From Streptomyces capillispiralis (GTDB lineage: Bacteria > Actinomycetota > Actinomycetes > Streptomycetales > Streptomycetaceae): DNA of 64,000 bases. The notes beneath the pieces are model-generated. The model was not told the DNA's origin, searched no databases, and worked only from the letters and a program-made list of their open reading frames with translations. The position numbers and the translations under genes are program-made. Location of the stretch: positions 3,008,501-3,072,500 of the forward strand of contig NZ_VIWV01000001.1 in NCBI RefSeq assembly GCF_007829875.1. The letters are read 5' to 3'. The first letter of the stretch is position 1. Every line of letters starts with the position of its first letter. Shown here piece after piece: positions 17,026-27,778 of this stretch.

Positions 17026-17769
17026 ATGCTTGGGCGGGTGAACGGTCCCGAGATCCACGTCGAGTTCGACCCCGAGCTGCTGCTCTTCGTCCCCCAGGCC
17101 CGGCCCACGGGCGCCACGAAGACCGCCACCGACGGTGTCTCCACCCTCGGCCATGTCGTCGAGTCCCTCGGCGTCCCGCTGACCGAGGTGGGCGCGCTGC
17201 TCGTGGACGGCCGCGAGGTGCCCGCCGGCCACGTCCCCGGCGCCGGCGAGTCGGTGACCGTACGCGCCGTCGCACACCCCCAGCAGGTGCCGGGCGCCCC
17301 CCTGTGCTTCCTGCTCGACGTGCACCTCGGCACGCTGGCCCGCCGGCTGCGGCTGCTGGGCGTGGACACGGCGTACGAGTCGACGGACATCGGCGACCCC
17401 GCGCTGGCCGCCCGCTCCGCGGCCGAGCGGCGGGTCATGCTCAGCCGCGACCGCGGCCTGCTGCGCCGCCGGGAGCTGTGGGCGGGCGCGTTCGTCTACA
17501 GCACCCGCCCCGAGGAGCAGCTGACCTACGTCCTGGACCGTTTCCGGCCCGAGCTGCGCCCCTGGACCCGCTGCACCGCCTGCAACGGCCTGCTGCGCCC
17601 TGCCACCAAGGACGAGGTCGCCGACCAGCTGAAGGGCGGCACCCACCGCTCCTACGACGTGTTCGCGCAGTGCGGCGCGTGCGGCAGGGCGTACTGGAAG
17701 GGCGCCCACCACGACCAGCTGGTGGCGATCGTGGAGCGCGCCCTGAGCCGGAGTACCCGGGCGGACTGA
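17026..17769 (+). CDS. Mut7-C PIN-like RNase with N-terminal ubiquitin-like domain
   Basis: A 247-residue protein. Residues about 8-85 resemble the ThiS/MoaD-type beta-grasp fold that precedes Mut7-C (ISEVEV-like FDPELLLFVP, later GREVPAGHVPGAGESVTV). Residues 95-245 form the Mut7-C nuclease domain with FLLDVHLGTLARRLRLLGVD and LSRDRGLLRRR carrying conserved acidic residues. A four-cysteine zinc ribbon follows (C-T-A-C-N and C-G-A-C-G). The domain is predicted to be an RNase of the PIN superfamily. ATG 17026 has a GGGGGG purine run 6 bases upstream; GTG 17038 is an alternative. Confidence 0.88.
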   Translation: MLGRVNGPEIHVEFDPELLLFVPQARPTGATKTATDGVSTLGHVVESLGVPLTEVGALLVDGREVPAGHVPGAGESVTVRAVAHPQQVPGAPLCFLLDVHLGTLARRLRLLGVDTAYESTDIGDPALAARSAAERRVMLSRDRGLLRRRELWAGAFVYSTRPEEQLTYVLDRFRPELRPWTRCTACNGLLRPATKDEVADQLKGGTHRSYDVFAQCGACGRAYWKGAHHDQLVAIVERALSRSTRAD

Positions 17770-17817
17770 GTACCCGGCCGGTGTCGCCGGGCCCGCGGGG
17801 CGCGGTGGGATGGGGCC

Positions 17818-18141
17818 ATGAACAGCACACCCTCTCCGGCCGCCGCCCGGCAGCTGACCGGATGGTCCGTCGCCGGACTGGTCCTGCTGCTGCCCGCCGT
17901 CGCCCTCGCCTGGGCCGCCGTGCTCGCCGGCGAGCGGGGCAGCCGGTGCCTGACCTACGGCGAGCAGTGCTCCCGGGTCCCCGACGGCGTCGTCCACGGC
18001 TTCTTCCTGACCGCCCTCGCGGCCGGACTGCTCGCCGCCGTCTGGCCACGGACCCGGTGGCTGCCCGCCCGGTCCGCGGCCGTGGCCGTGCAGTGGCTCG
18101 CCCTGCTCACCACGAGCGCCCTGATCCTCAGCGGCGCCTGA
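17818..18141 (+). CDS. Small membrane protein of unknown function
   Basis: A 107-residue protein with three hydrophobic helices (about residues 15-37, 62-78 and 85-105), predicted to lie in the membrane with two cysteines in the first external loop (SRCLTYGEQCS). No catalytic motif is seen. It reads toward the repeat array and the convergent YyaL-like gene. The ATG has GGGA/GGGG purine runs just upstream. The call rests on typical GC-rich codon use and a clean hydrophobic pattern. Confidence 0.75.
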   Translation: MNSTPSPAAARQLTGWSVAGLVLLLPAVALAWAAVLAGERGSRCLTYGEQCSRVPDGVVHGFFLTALAAGLLAAVWPRTRWLPARSAAVAVQWLALLTTSALILSGA

Positions 18142-18555
18142 CCCGCGCCCGCGGCACGGTCACCCTCGCGGTCACCGGGCCCCGAGAGCCCCGCCCGCCC
18201 AGCGCCTGACACCCCGCGACACCCCGGGCGGCACCCTCGCGTGTGCCGGGCCCCGGCGGGCCCACACGCTCAGCCACCGAGCGCCCCATGCAAGCGGCGC
18301 GTGACACCCGTGGCCCCCGGGGCGGCACCGTCGCGGTCGCCGCCCGGGCCGCCGGGCCCCGGCCGGCCCACCCGCTCAGCCGCCCAGCGCCCCACCCAAG
18401 CGGCGCCTGACGATGACGCCCCGGACGGCACCGTCGCCGTCGCCGGGCCCCGGGAGGCCCGCCCGCCCAGCGCCCCCGCGCAAGCGGCACCTGACACCCC
18501 CGTGCCGGCCCGGACGGCACCCTCGCGGGTGCCGGGCCCCGGCCGGCTCGCCCGC

Positions 18556-18580
<25 letters not shown>
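18130..18580. repeat. Five degenerate tandem repeats of about 75-105 bases between convergent genes
   Basis: A unit containing CGGCACC[CG]TCGC..GCCGGGCCCCGG recurs at about 18153, 18229, 18323, 18426 and 18515. A second block GC(T)CAGCCGCCCAG[CG]GCC recurs at about 18190, 18270, 18374, 18465 and 18553. The last copy is the true 3' end and stop codon of the YyaL-like gene, so the array looks like repeated duplication of that gene's tail plus its downstream hairpin. No real gene lies in 18142-18555. Confidence 0.8.
18515..18534. terminator. Hairpin, probable terminator of the YyaL-like gene
   Basis: CGGCACCC (18515-18522) pairs perfectly with GGGTGCCG (18527-18534) around a TCGC loop, 22 bases after the YyaL-like stop. 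Degenerate copies of the same hairpin occur in the other repeat units, so the array may act as a stacked two-way terminator. Confidence 0.55.
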
Positions 18581-20589
<2,009 letters not shown>

Positions 20590-20725
20590 ACCGCCATCTT
20601 CGCGCACCCGGCCGCACGCCGCGGACAGGCGACCGCGCGCCCCGTGCGTGTTGCGCGGCCGGTCCGGCGCGCGGGACGGTGACGCGGGCACCGGCCCGGG
20701 GCGGGGCGGCCGGGGCGGGAGGCGG

Positions 20726-21727
20726 TCAGGGCCTCCTGGCCTCCAGGACCCGCTGCTCGGCGGCCTCGACCTCGAAGCGCGCGGCCGGATCACCGTCCGC
20801 GCGGCGTACCGCGCCGCGCACCAGGGCCAGGTAGAACAGGGTCGGCGCACAGGGCGTCCACCGCTCCGGCGGCTCGTCGGCGAGGAAACCGAGCACGGAG
20901 TCGGGGTCGGCGGGCACGAACTCGAAGCGGTCGTGCTCCCACTTGTCGGCGACGCCGCGCGTCCAGCGCAGCCGCAGGGTCTCCTCGTCCAGGTCGGGCA
21001 GCACCGCCCGGAAGAAACCCGCCCACTGGTGGTTGTCCAGGTCCAGGCCGAAGCCGAGCAGCTCCAGGTCGAGCCGGTCGGTGGAGTGGACGGCGAGCTC
21101 CTCGAAGAGGGCCCGGCGGGCCACCGCGTGCAGGCTGACCGGGCCGCCGTCCTCGGGGAGGTCGTGTTTGCGGGCCAGGCCCTCGTTGGCGGAGGAGTTC
21201 CACTTCGAGCTGTTCGGCCCGGCCACGTGGGCGCTGCGCCGCGAGAACAGCATCTTGCCGTCCTTGCCGGTCTCCAGCGCCACGTTGACGCCGAAGCTGC
21301 AGTTCATCCACGCCGGGGCGTGGGCCGGGTCGTCGCCCTCCAGGTACTGCTCGCGCAGGGTCAGGCCGTTCTGCTGCTTGCGTCCGAGGTTGAGGGAGGT
21401 GGTGAGGAAGTCGAAGTAGTCGGCGTCCTGGAGGGTGAGGGTGACGACGGGGTCCTCGGCCAGGTGGGTGCGGGTGACGACGACCCGCTCGACCGCGAAG
21501 CGGTCGTTGTTCCAGCGGTACGGCAGGCCGCGGGCCTTCTTGCGCCGCTCCTCCTCCTGGATGGCGTGCCGCCAGCCGCCGATCTCCTCGGGGAACTCCA
21601 CGCGCTGCGGGCGGTACTTGACGCGGAGGTTGTCCTCGTGGATGGGACGGGTCCCGTCACCCTCGAAGAGGTGGCAGCCCGTCACCCTGCCGACCACGGT
21701 GAACCTGTCCCGACGCAATATCAACAC
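20726..21727 (-). CDS. Protein with degenerate Nudix-like box, divergent from the caspase-STAND gene
   Basis: A soluble protein of 333 residues. The C-terminal half resembles a Nudix hydrolase: strands around [12 protein letters not shown], then [13 protein letters not shown] (about residues 202-213), which approximates the REUxEExGU box but with Ala in place of the first Glu and of Gly. The metal-binding Glu pair is retained. The N-terminal 150 residues are unrecognised. A GTG (21727) start is given; TTG 21718 is better spaced from the weak AAGG site. Its start lies only 45 bases from the divergent caspase-STAND gene, suggesting shared control. Nucleotide hydrolysis is possible but unproven. 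Confidence 0.7.
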   Translation of the reverse strand: MLILRRDRFTVVGRVTGCHLFEGDGTRPIHEDNLRVKYRPQRVEFPEEIGGWRHAIQEEERRKKARGLPYRWNNDRFAVERVVVTRTHLAEDPVVTLTLQDADYFDFLTTSLNLGRKQQNGLTLREQYLEGDDPAHAPAWMNCSFGVNVALETGKDGKMLFSRRSAHVAGPNSSKWNSSANEGLARKHDLPEDGGPVSLHAVARRALFEELAVHSTDRLDLELLGFGLDLDNHQWAGFFRAVLPDLDEETLRLRWTRGVADKWEHDRFEFVPADPDSVLGFLADEPPERWTPCAPTLFYLALVRGAVRRADGDPAARFEVEAAEQRVLEARRP

Positions 21728-21772
21728 CCTTTTCAGTAAGCTTCGTTGAGCCCGTAGCTGCAGGACCTCGTC

Positions 21773-24700
21773 ATGATACGGAGTGATGTGGGCGTTCACC
21801 CGGCGCTGGTCAAGTCCGCACGGCGGTCCTCGTCCCTGGTGGGCACCGTGGCCGTGGCCGAGTACGCGCATCCCGACCCGGACACGCGGCACCAGCTGAG
21901 ACTGAGGAACGTCGCGGACGTGCGCGACCGGTTCACCCGGGTGGCGCGGACCTCGCTGGGGTTCGGGGAGAGCGTCCGCGTCGACGGGGCGGGCGCGGGG
22001 CGCGAGCAGCTGCTGGAAGGGCTCGAGGACTTCCTGGCCCACGACGCCGAGCGGAAGATCCTCTACTGGACGGGGCACGGGCTCCAACGGGGCGACGACG
22101 GCTACTTCCTCGCCTGCGCCGACTCCTGGCGGAACGGCCGCTTCGCACCGGAGCGTGCCCTCGCCCTGACCGCTCTCGTGGACCGGCTGCTGGACCCCGG
22201 GTGCGAGACCGACACCCTGCTGATCGTCGACGCCTGCTCCTCCCACGGCGGCCACCTCTCCGCGGCCCTGCGCCACGCCCTGCGCCTGGAGCGGGACAGC
22301 GTGGACCGGGCGAGGCGGAGCCGGCGGGCCGGTTTCGTCGTCGTCGGCACCTCCGGGTTCGAGGCGGAGGTCCCCGAGGGACGCTGGGTGAAGTGGCTGG
22401 AGGAGGCGCTCGCCCAGCCGGACTTCGTGGCCCCCGACCACGCCCGCCCCTTCGAACCCTCCGCCCTCTACCTTCCCGTGCCCTACCTGCTGGACGGTGT
22501 GGACGCGGCGGCCGCGGCCTCCGGCCTCGACGAACCGGCGCAGCGCCCCGGCCACACGGAGATCCGGTCGCTGCCCAACAGCTTCCTGGACAACCCCCAC
22601 TACCAGGACGGCGAGCGGCGGGTGCACACCCCCGCCGTGCTGGCGGGGCGGAAGCCGTGGGTCGTCGCCGGGCAGTTCGATCTGGAGGAGGGCGGCCACC
22701 TCAGCCGTCACTTCGCGGGCCGCCGGCGGGCCCTGGGCCGGGTGGTGCGCTGGATGGACACCCGCCCGAAGGGGCTCCTCGCGGTGACGGGCCTGGCGGG
22801 GACGGGCAAGACGGCCCTGCTCGGCCGGCTGGCCCTCACCTCGCTGCCGGAGTGGCGGGAGACCCTCGGACCGGAGCTCGACCCGTCGACGCTGCCGCGC
22901 CCCGGGACCGTGCACGCCGCGCTGAGCTGCAAGGGGCAGTCGGTCCACTCGCTGGTCACGGCCCTGTGGGGCGTCCTGTCGCCGTTCGAGGGGATGGCGC
23001 CGCTGCCCGCGGGGCCGGTCACCCCGGAGCAGTGCCGTACGGCGGTCGACGCCCTCGTGTCCCGGGCGGGCTCCCTGAACCTGCTCTTCGACGCCCTCGA
23101 CGAAGCCCTCCCGGACCAGGCCCACGAGATCGCGCGCCACCTGCTGAACCCGCTGTCCGAACTGTGGGGCGTCCGGGTGGTCGTCGGCACGCGGCCGCAG
23201 CCCCGCAGACGCACCACGGCGGTCGCGGAGGAGGAGTCGCTGCTGGACACGCTGGACCAGAGCGCCGATCCGGTGGTGCTGGGGGACGACGAGGAGGCGA
23301 GGACGAGCATCGCGGCGATGGCCCGGTCGGTGCTCGACACGGACGGCTCCCCGTACCGGGGGCGGGAACGGGAGGCCGACCGGGCCTGGACCGCCGGCCA
23401 GGTCGCCTCCGGGAGCCAGGGCTCGTTCCTGGTGGCCCGTCTCGCCGCCTCGGAACTCGCCCGCCGGCCCCTGGTCGCCACCGAGGCGGAGCTGTCGGCG
23501 TGGATGACGTCCGGCGGCATGGACCTGCACGAGCGCCTCGCCGAGGAGGTCGGCCACCTCACCTCGCAGCGGGGCGCGGAGCGCGCGCACGAGGTGCTGC
23601 GCCCGCTGGCCGTGGTCCAGGGCCGGGGACTGGCACCGGGCCGGACCTGGCTCTCCCTCGCCAACGCGCTGCGCGAGGACGACAGCGACGAACTGACGCT
23701 GGGCGACCTGCGGCAGGTGTGCCGGAGCGCCCACGGCGGCATCGTCGCCTCCCAGACCGCCCCGCACGACGGAGGGACGACCTACCACCTGGCGCACCCC
23801 AGCTTCGGCGAGTTCTTCCTCACCGGCGCCGGACTCGACGCACGGTCCGCCCACCGCAGGGTGGTGACGGCGCTCCGCGCTCAGGCCCGGGACGGCTGGA
23901 GCGGGGCGGACGCCTACGCGCGCGACTACCTGGGCGCCCATGCCGCCCAGGTCGGGCCGCGGGAACTGCGGGAGCTGTTCCAGGACGTCGACTTCCTGCT
24001 GCACACCAACCCGGACGTGATGCTGCCGCCGGCCTCCGCCCTGGCCCGGGACTGCGACGGGGCGGCGCTCTACGGCCGGGTCGGGGGCGCCTTCCGCGAC
24101 TCCTCCTCCCCGCGGGCCCGCAAGGCGCTGCTGCGGGCGACCGCCTTCGTCAGCCACCGGGACGGAACCTACCGGGCGCTGGCGGACGCCGACGGGTTCC
24201 TGCCGTGGCGGGAGTACTGGACCGACATGCCGCCCGACCCGCTGGAATGGCGCCGCCCCGCCCCGCTGGGCGGGGCGCGGACGCTGAGCTGGCGTACCGG
24301 TACGGGGGCGGAACCGGCGGCCGGGGACACGCTGACCGCCGGCGGGCGCGGCGAGATCCTGGTCCTGCACCCGGAGTCGGGCAAGCGGCTGCTGACCCGG
24401 CGGACCGGGGAGGCGTCCGGGGAGCGCGGGAGCGCCCTCACCGAGGTGCGCGAGGTGGGCGCCGGACCCCGCTGGACCACCGTCGCCCGCGACGACCGGG
24501 CCGTCTACTTCTGGCACTCCGGCTCCCGGCTGCCCGACCACGTCTACCGCTGGGGCGGCGCCGTGGGCGCGCTGGCGGCGGCCGAGCGGGCGTCGGAGAC
24601 CGTCGTGCTGGCGGCCGACGGGCAGCGGCTGTGGATGTGGTCCTGGAAGGGCGGTCTGCGCCGGCTCGGCACGCCCCTGACGGACATCCGCCTGATGGAC

Positions 24701-26263
24701 GCGGAGCGGCTGGCCGCGCTCCCCATGGGCGCGCGGCTGTTCGCCGTGGTCGCCGGGGACCGGGCCGCGCTGTTCGAGGTCGACCGCGGCACGGCGGGGT
24801 CCGGCGGGCTGCTCGCGGAGGGCACCGGCCTGGGCCGGCTCGGGGCACCCGCGCTGGCCGCCGCCGCGACCTCCGGACCGGTGCCGGCCCCCGGCGGACG
24901 GCTGCGGGGCTGGTTCGCGGTCGCCGACGGCAGCCGGGTGCGGGTCTGGCGCTGCGAGACGGACGACGCGGCCCCCGTCGCACCGCCGGCCGTGGAACTC
25001 GTACGGGAGGTCGAGTCGTCGGCGCGGGGGCTGGTCTTCGGGCGCCACGGCGACGACCTGCTCCTCGCCGGCTACGAGGAGGTCACCGTCCGGGTCTGGG
25101 CCGTCGAGGACCCCGCGCGGGAGGCGGCGTTCCGGATGACCGCGCCCCGGGACCGGGCCATGGCCTTCGAACCCGGCGGGCAGGGACTGCTCGCCGTGGC
25201 CGACGGCCCCGACATCCGCATGCTCGACGTGGGTCCCGCGCTCGCCGCCGGGCGCGGCGGGCGGTGGCGGCCGAGCAACCAGCGGCCCGCGGTCGCCCTG
25301 GCGCAGGGCCCGGACGGGCCGCCGCTGCTGTGCCGCACCCGGGCCGAACGGATCCTGGTGTCCCGGCCGGTCCGGGACGCCCCGGCCACCGCCCCGGCGA
25401 CCGTGCTCACCCACGAGGGGCTGGTGACCGCCGTGGAGGCGGTGCACGCGGGGGGCGCCTGGAACGTGGTCGCGGTGGCGGATCGCACCCTGCGGATGTG
25501 GCGTCTGGCCGAGGACCTGTCCGTCGAGGCGCGGCACGACCTGACGATCGGCGAGGACGAGGGGGACGCCGTCCCGTACCTGGGTCTCGTCGCCGACCGC
25601 TCCGCGGGCCGGCTGCGGGTCTGTGTGCCGGACGGCAGCCGCGTCGTCCACGCGGACCTGCCCGCCGACGCCTCGCGCGGCTGGCGCAGGGGGGAGCCGA
25701 CCCCGGTGGGGCTGCTCTGCTGCGGCCTCGGCGCCCGCTCCATGCGGGACGGGACGTACTGGCTGGCCGCCGACCTCGGGGACGAGATCCGGCTGTGGGA
25801 ACACGACGAGGACCGCCCGGTGCGCCCCCACCGCATCACCGACGTGTACCCCGCCCACCTGGCGCTGGGCGAGCTGTACGACCCGGAGGACGAGGAGTCC
25901 TTCCCGCTGCTGGCCTGGGTGGACGGGGGCGTGCTGGTGAAGGACTGCTCGGCCGGGTACGACAAGCCGGCCCAGCGGCTGCCGGGCGACCTGCCCGGTG
26001 TGACGTCGCTGGTGTTCGCGGGGCCCGCGGAGCGGCCCGTGCTGCTGGTCTGCGACGAGTGGACGGCGCCGCGGGTGTGGGACGTGCGGGCCAGGGCCTG
26101 GCTGCACGGGGAGGGGGTCCCCTGGCGCGGCTACGCCGTGCACGCCGTCGACGCCGCCCCGGACGCGGAGGGCCTGGTGGTGGCGCTCCAGGGGAACGAG
26201 CGGTGCGATCTGATCCGGCTGCCCCACGCCTTCTTCGAACCGGGCGCCGCCCACCCCACGTGA
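21773..26263 (+). CDS. Caspase-like protease fused to STAND NTPase and C-terminal propeller
   Basis: A 1496-residue protein. Residues about 20-240 are a caspase/C14-like domain: the catalytic His sits in YWTGHGLQ (H102) and Cys in LLIVDACSS (C155). Residues about 315-600 form a STAND/NACHT-type P-loop NTPase with Walker A GLAGTGKT (K346) and Walker B LLFDALDEA (D440-D443). A helical winged segment follows (YHLAHPSFGEFFL near residue 675). From about 810 to 1480 are degenerate WD-like beta-propeller repeats (VRVWRCE, VTVRVWAVEDP, LRMWRLAED, IRLWEHDED). This is the layout of NLR-like sensors in which the propeller detects a ligand and the NTPase releases the protease. The target is unknown. Confidence 0.9.
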   Translation: MIRSDVGVHPALVKSARRSSSLVGTVAVAEYAHPDPDTRHQLRLRNVADVRDRFTRVARTSLGFGESVRVDGAGAGREQLLEGLEDFLAHDAERKILYWTGHGLQRGDDGYFLACADSWRNGRFAPERALALTALVDRLLDPGCETDTLLIVDACSSHGGHLSAALRHALRLERDSVDRARRSRRAGFVVVGTSGFEAEVPEGRWVKWLEEALAQPDFVAPDHARPFEPSALYLPVPYLLDGVDAAAAASGLDEPAQRPGHTEIRSLPNSFLDNPHYQDGERRVHTPAVLAGRKPWVVAGQFDLEEGGHLSRHFAGRRRALGRVVRWMDTRPKGLLAVTGLAGTGKTALLGRLALTSLPEWRETLGPELDPSTLPRPGTVHAALSCKGQSVHSLVTALWGVLSPFEGMAPLPAGPVTPEQCRTAVDALVSRAGSLNLLFDALDEALPDQAHEIARHLLNPLSELWGVRVVVGTRPQPRRRTTAVAEEESLLDTLDQSADPVVLGDDEEARTSIAAMARSVLDTDGSPYRGREREADRAWTAGQVASGSQGSFLVARLAASELARRPLVATEAELSAWMTSGGMDLHERLAEEVGHLTSQRGAERAHEVLRPLAVVQGRGLAPGRTWLSLANALREDDSDELTLGDLRQVCRSAHGGIVASQTAPHDGGTTYHLAHPSFGEFFLTGAGLDARSAHRRVVTALRAQARDGWSGADAYARDYLGAHAAQVGPRELRELFQDVDFLLHTNPDVMLPPASALARDCDGAALYGRVGGAFRDSSSPRARKALLRATAFVSHRDGTYRALADADGFLPWREYWTDMPPDPLEWRRPAPLGGARTLSWRTGTGAEPAAGDTLTAGGRGEILVLHPESGKRLLTRRTGEASGERGSALTEVREVGAGPRWTTVARDDRAVYFWHSGSRLPDHVYRWGGAVGALAAAERASETVVLAADGQRLWMWSWKGGLRRLGTPLTDIRLMDAERLAALPMGARLFAVVAGDRAALFEVDRGTAGSGGLLAEGTGLGRLGAPALAAAATSGPVPAPGGRLRGWFAVADGSRVRVWRCETDDAAPVAPPAVELVREVESSARGLVFGRHGDDLLLAGYEEVTVRVWAVEDPAREAAFRMTAPRDRAMAFEPGGQGLLAVADGPDIRMLDVGPALAAGRGGRWRPSNQRPAVALAQGPDGPPLLCRTRAERILVSRPVRDAPATAPATVLTHEGLVTAVEAVHAGGAWNVVAVADRTLRMWRLAEDLSVEARHDLTIGEDEGDAVPYLGLVADRSAGRLRVCVPDGSRVVHADLPADASRGWRRGEPTPVGLLCCGLGARSMRDGTYWLAADLGDEIRLWEHDEDRPVRPHRITDVYPAHLALGELYDPEDEESFPLLAWVDGGVLVKDCSAGYDKPAQRLPGDLPGVTSLVFAGPAERPVLLVCDEWTAPRVWDVRARAWLHGEGVPWRGYAVHAVDAAPDAEGLVVALQGNERCDLIRLPHAFFEPGAAHPT

Positions 26264-26325
26264 CGACCCGTACGACCCGGACGATCCGTACGACCCGTGC
26301 GACCCGGACGGCCCGGACGGCCTTG
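26263..26325 (+). repeat. 9-base tandem repeats between the STAND and esterase genes
   Basis: Starting inside the stop codon of the STAND gene, six to seven 9-base units follow the pattern ACGACCCG[TG], with ACGATCCGT, GCGACCCGG and ACGGCCCGG variants. The repeat fills the gap before the ribosome site of the esterase gene. If the stop were read through, the repeat would encode Thr/Arg-rich triplets. Confidence 0.85.
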
Positions 26326-26343
26326 TGCGACTGAGGAGGCGCA

Positions 26344-27732
26344 GTGGAACACGACCTCGTGGTCTTCGTACCCGGATTACTCGGCAGCCGGCTGGTCAGG
26401 GACGGCCGGGACCTGTGGGGCGAGGCCGGCGACGCCCTGCTCGGGTCCCGGCCCTCCCCGGCGGCACTGGCAGACCTGGCCCTTCCGCCGGGGCTCGGGG
26501 ACGAGCCGCCCGAGGACCGGTTCCGGGTGACGGCCGACGGGCTGACCACGGCCCCGGACTCGATGCCGGGGCTGCTCTCCTGCATGGGCCATCCCGGCAT
26601 CCGCGCCGCGCTCGGCGATCCGGTCGACGGCCAGTACGTTCCCTTCGCCTACGACTGGCGCCTGTCCCACCGGCTCGTCGCCGCGCGGCTGAAGGAGCGG
26701 GTGGAGCGGGAACTCACCCGGTGGACCGAGCGCGTGGACGCGCACCACCCCGGCCGCCCGGACGACCCGAAGGTCGTGCTGGTCTGCCACTCGACGGGCG
26801 GCCTCGCCGGCCGGTACTACCTGGAGTGCCTGGGCGGCCGGGAGACGGCCAGGACCCTGGTCACGCTGGGCACGCCCCACCAGGGCGTGCCCCGGGCCGT
26901 CCGCTTCCTGACCGGCCACGCCGTCGGCGACGGCGCGGACGCGCGCGCCCTCGGCGAGGTGCTGCGCGACTTCGCCCTCACCCTGCCGTCGGTGGCGCAG
27001 CTGCTGCCGTACGACGACGCCGTCCGGGTCACCGGGAAGAGCCGTCCGCGGAGACTGGACGACCGCCGGTACCCCGTCCCCGGGCTGCCCTCCGAGGCGG
27101 TCGCCGACGCGTTCTCCTTCCACCGGCGCTTCCACGCCGCCCGGGAGGCGCACCGGCGCACCGACGCCGGCGGGCGGCTGCCGTACGACGTGTACTGCCT
27201 GGGGAGCACCGCGCACCCGACGCTCCGCACCGTCGGGCTGTCGTCCGACGGGCGGCACCTCGCCGCGCAGAGCGACGGCTTCGGGCCCGGCGACGGGACG
27301 GTGCCGCGGGATTCCGCCGTCGCGGAGTGGGCCCTGCGGGACCCGGCCGACATGCTGTGGACCGACGCCCGGCACGCCGACCTGGCGGGCACCGAGGCCC
27401 TGGGCGGGAAGCTGATCGCCATCAGGAAGGGCGCCGCGGTGACCGCCAACCTCGCCGGCGACGCACGGATCACCCTGCACGCCCCCTCGGAGGCCGTCGC
27501 CGGCCGGCCCTTCGAGGCGTCCGTCCTGGGCGTCAACCTCGCGGACCGCAGACCGCGCGTCGTCATGCGGCGCATCGGAACCCGGGCCGGCGACGAGGTC
27601 GTCTTCGCCCGTGACACGGCGGGCCGGTTCCGGGCGGAACTGACGGGAGGGCCCGGCAAGTGGATGGTGGAGGCGAGGGTCGAGCGCCCGAACGGCGCCG
27701 ACCGCAAGGTCGTCACCCTCTACACCGCGTGA
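26344..27732 (+). CDS. LCAT-like esterase/acyltransferase
   Basis: A 462-residue alpha/beta-hydrolase of the lecithin:cholesterol acyltransferase class. It has VVFVPGLLGSRL at residues 6-17, the family FAYDWR motif (101-106), nucleophile elbow CHSTGG with Ser150, Asp317 in GPGDGTVP and His344 in ARHADLAG, so the catalytic triad is complete. LCAT-like enzymes act on phospholipids or other lipid esters. No signal peptide is present, so it would act inside the cell. Residues about 360-460 form an extra beta-rich domain. GTG 26344 has GAGGAGG 4-5 bases upstream. It follows the caspase-STAND gene by 80 bases and could be its membrane-directed effector (inference). Confidence 0.87.
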   Translation: MEHDLVVFVPGLLGSRLVRDGRDLWGEAGDALLGSRPSPAALADLALPPGLGDEPPEDRFRVTADGLTTAPDSMPGLLSCMGHPGIRAALGDPVDGQYVPFAYDWRLSHRLVAARLKERVERELTRWTERVDAHHPGRPDDPKVVLVCHSTGGLAGRYYLECLGGRETARTLVTLGTPHQGVPRAVRFLTGHAVGDGADARALGEVLRDFALTLPSVAQLLPYDDAVRVTGKSRPRRLDDRRYPVPGLPSEAVADAFSFHRRFHAAREAHRRTDAGGRLPYDVYCLGSTAHPTLRTVGLSSDGRHLAAQSDGFGPGDGTVPRDSAVAEWALRDPADMLWTDARHADLAGTEALGGKLIAIRKGAAVTANLAGDARITLHAPSEAVAGRPFEASVLGVNLADRRPRVVMRRIGTRAGDEVVFARDTAGRFRAELTGGPGKWMVEARVERPNGADRKVVTLYTA

Positions 27733-27778
27733 CCCCCGCCCCCCAAGACATCCCCCCGGCTGCCACAGGAGTACGGCC

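Noticed and set aside
21773..22500. CHAT domain instead of caspase at the N-terminus of the STAND protein
   Set aside because: The GHG and DACSS motifs with short spacing fit C14 caspase-like domains at least as well; the two folds are related, so this stays a wording choice to settle by structure.
20726..26254. A 1842-codon open frame on the - strand running opposite the caspase-STAND gene
   Set aside because: Only its last 333 codons look like a real protein. The rest is low-complexity Arg/Gly/Pro/Val sequence mirroring the GC-rich codons of the + strand gene.
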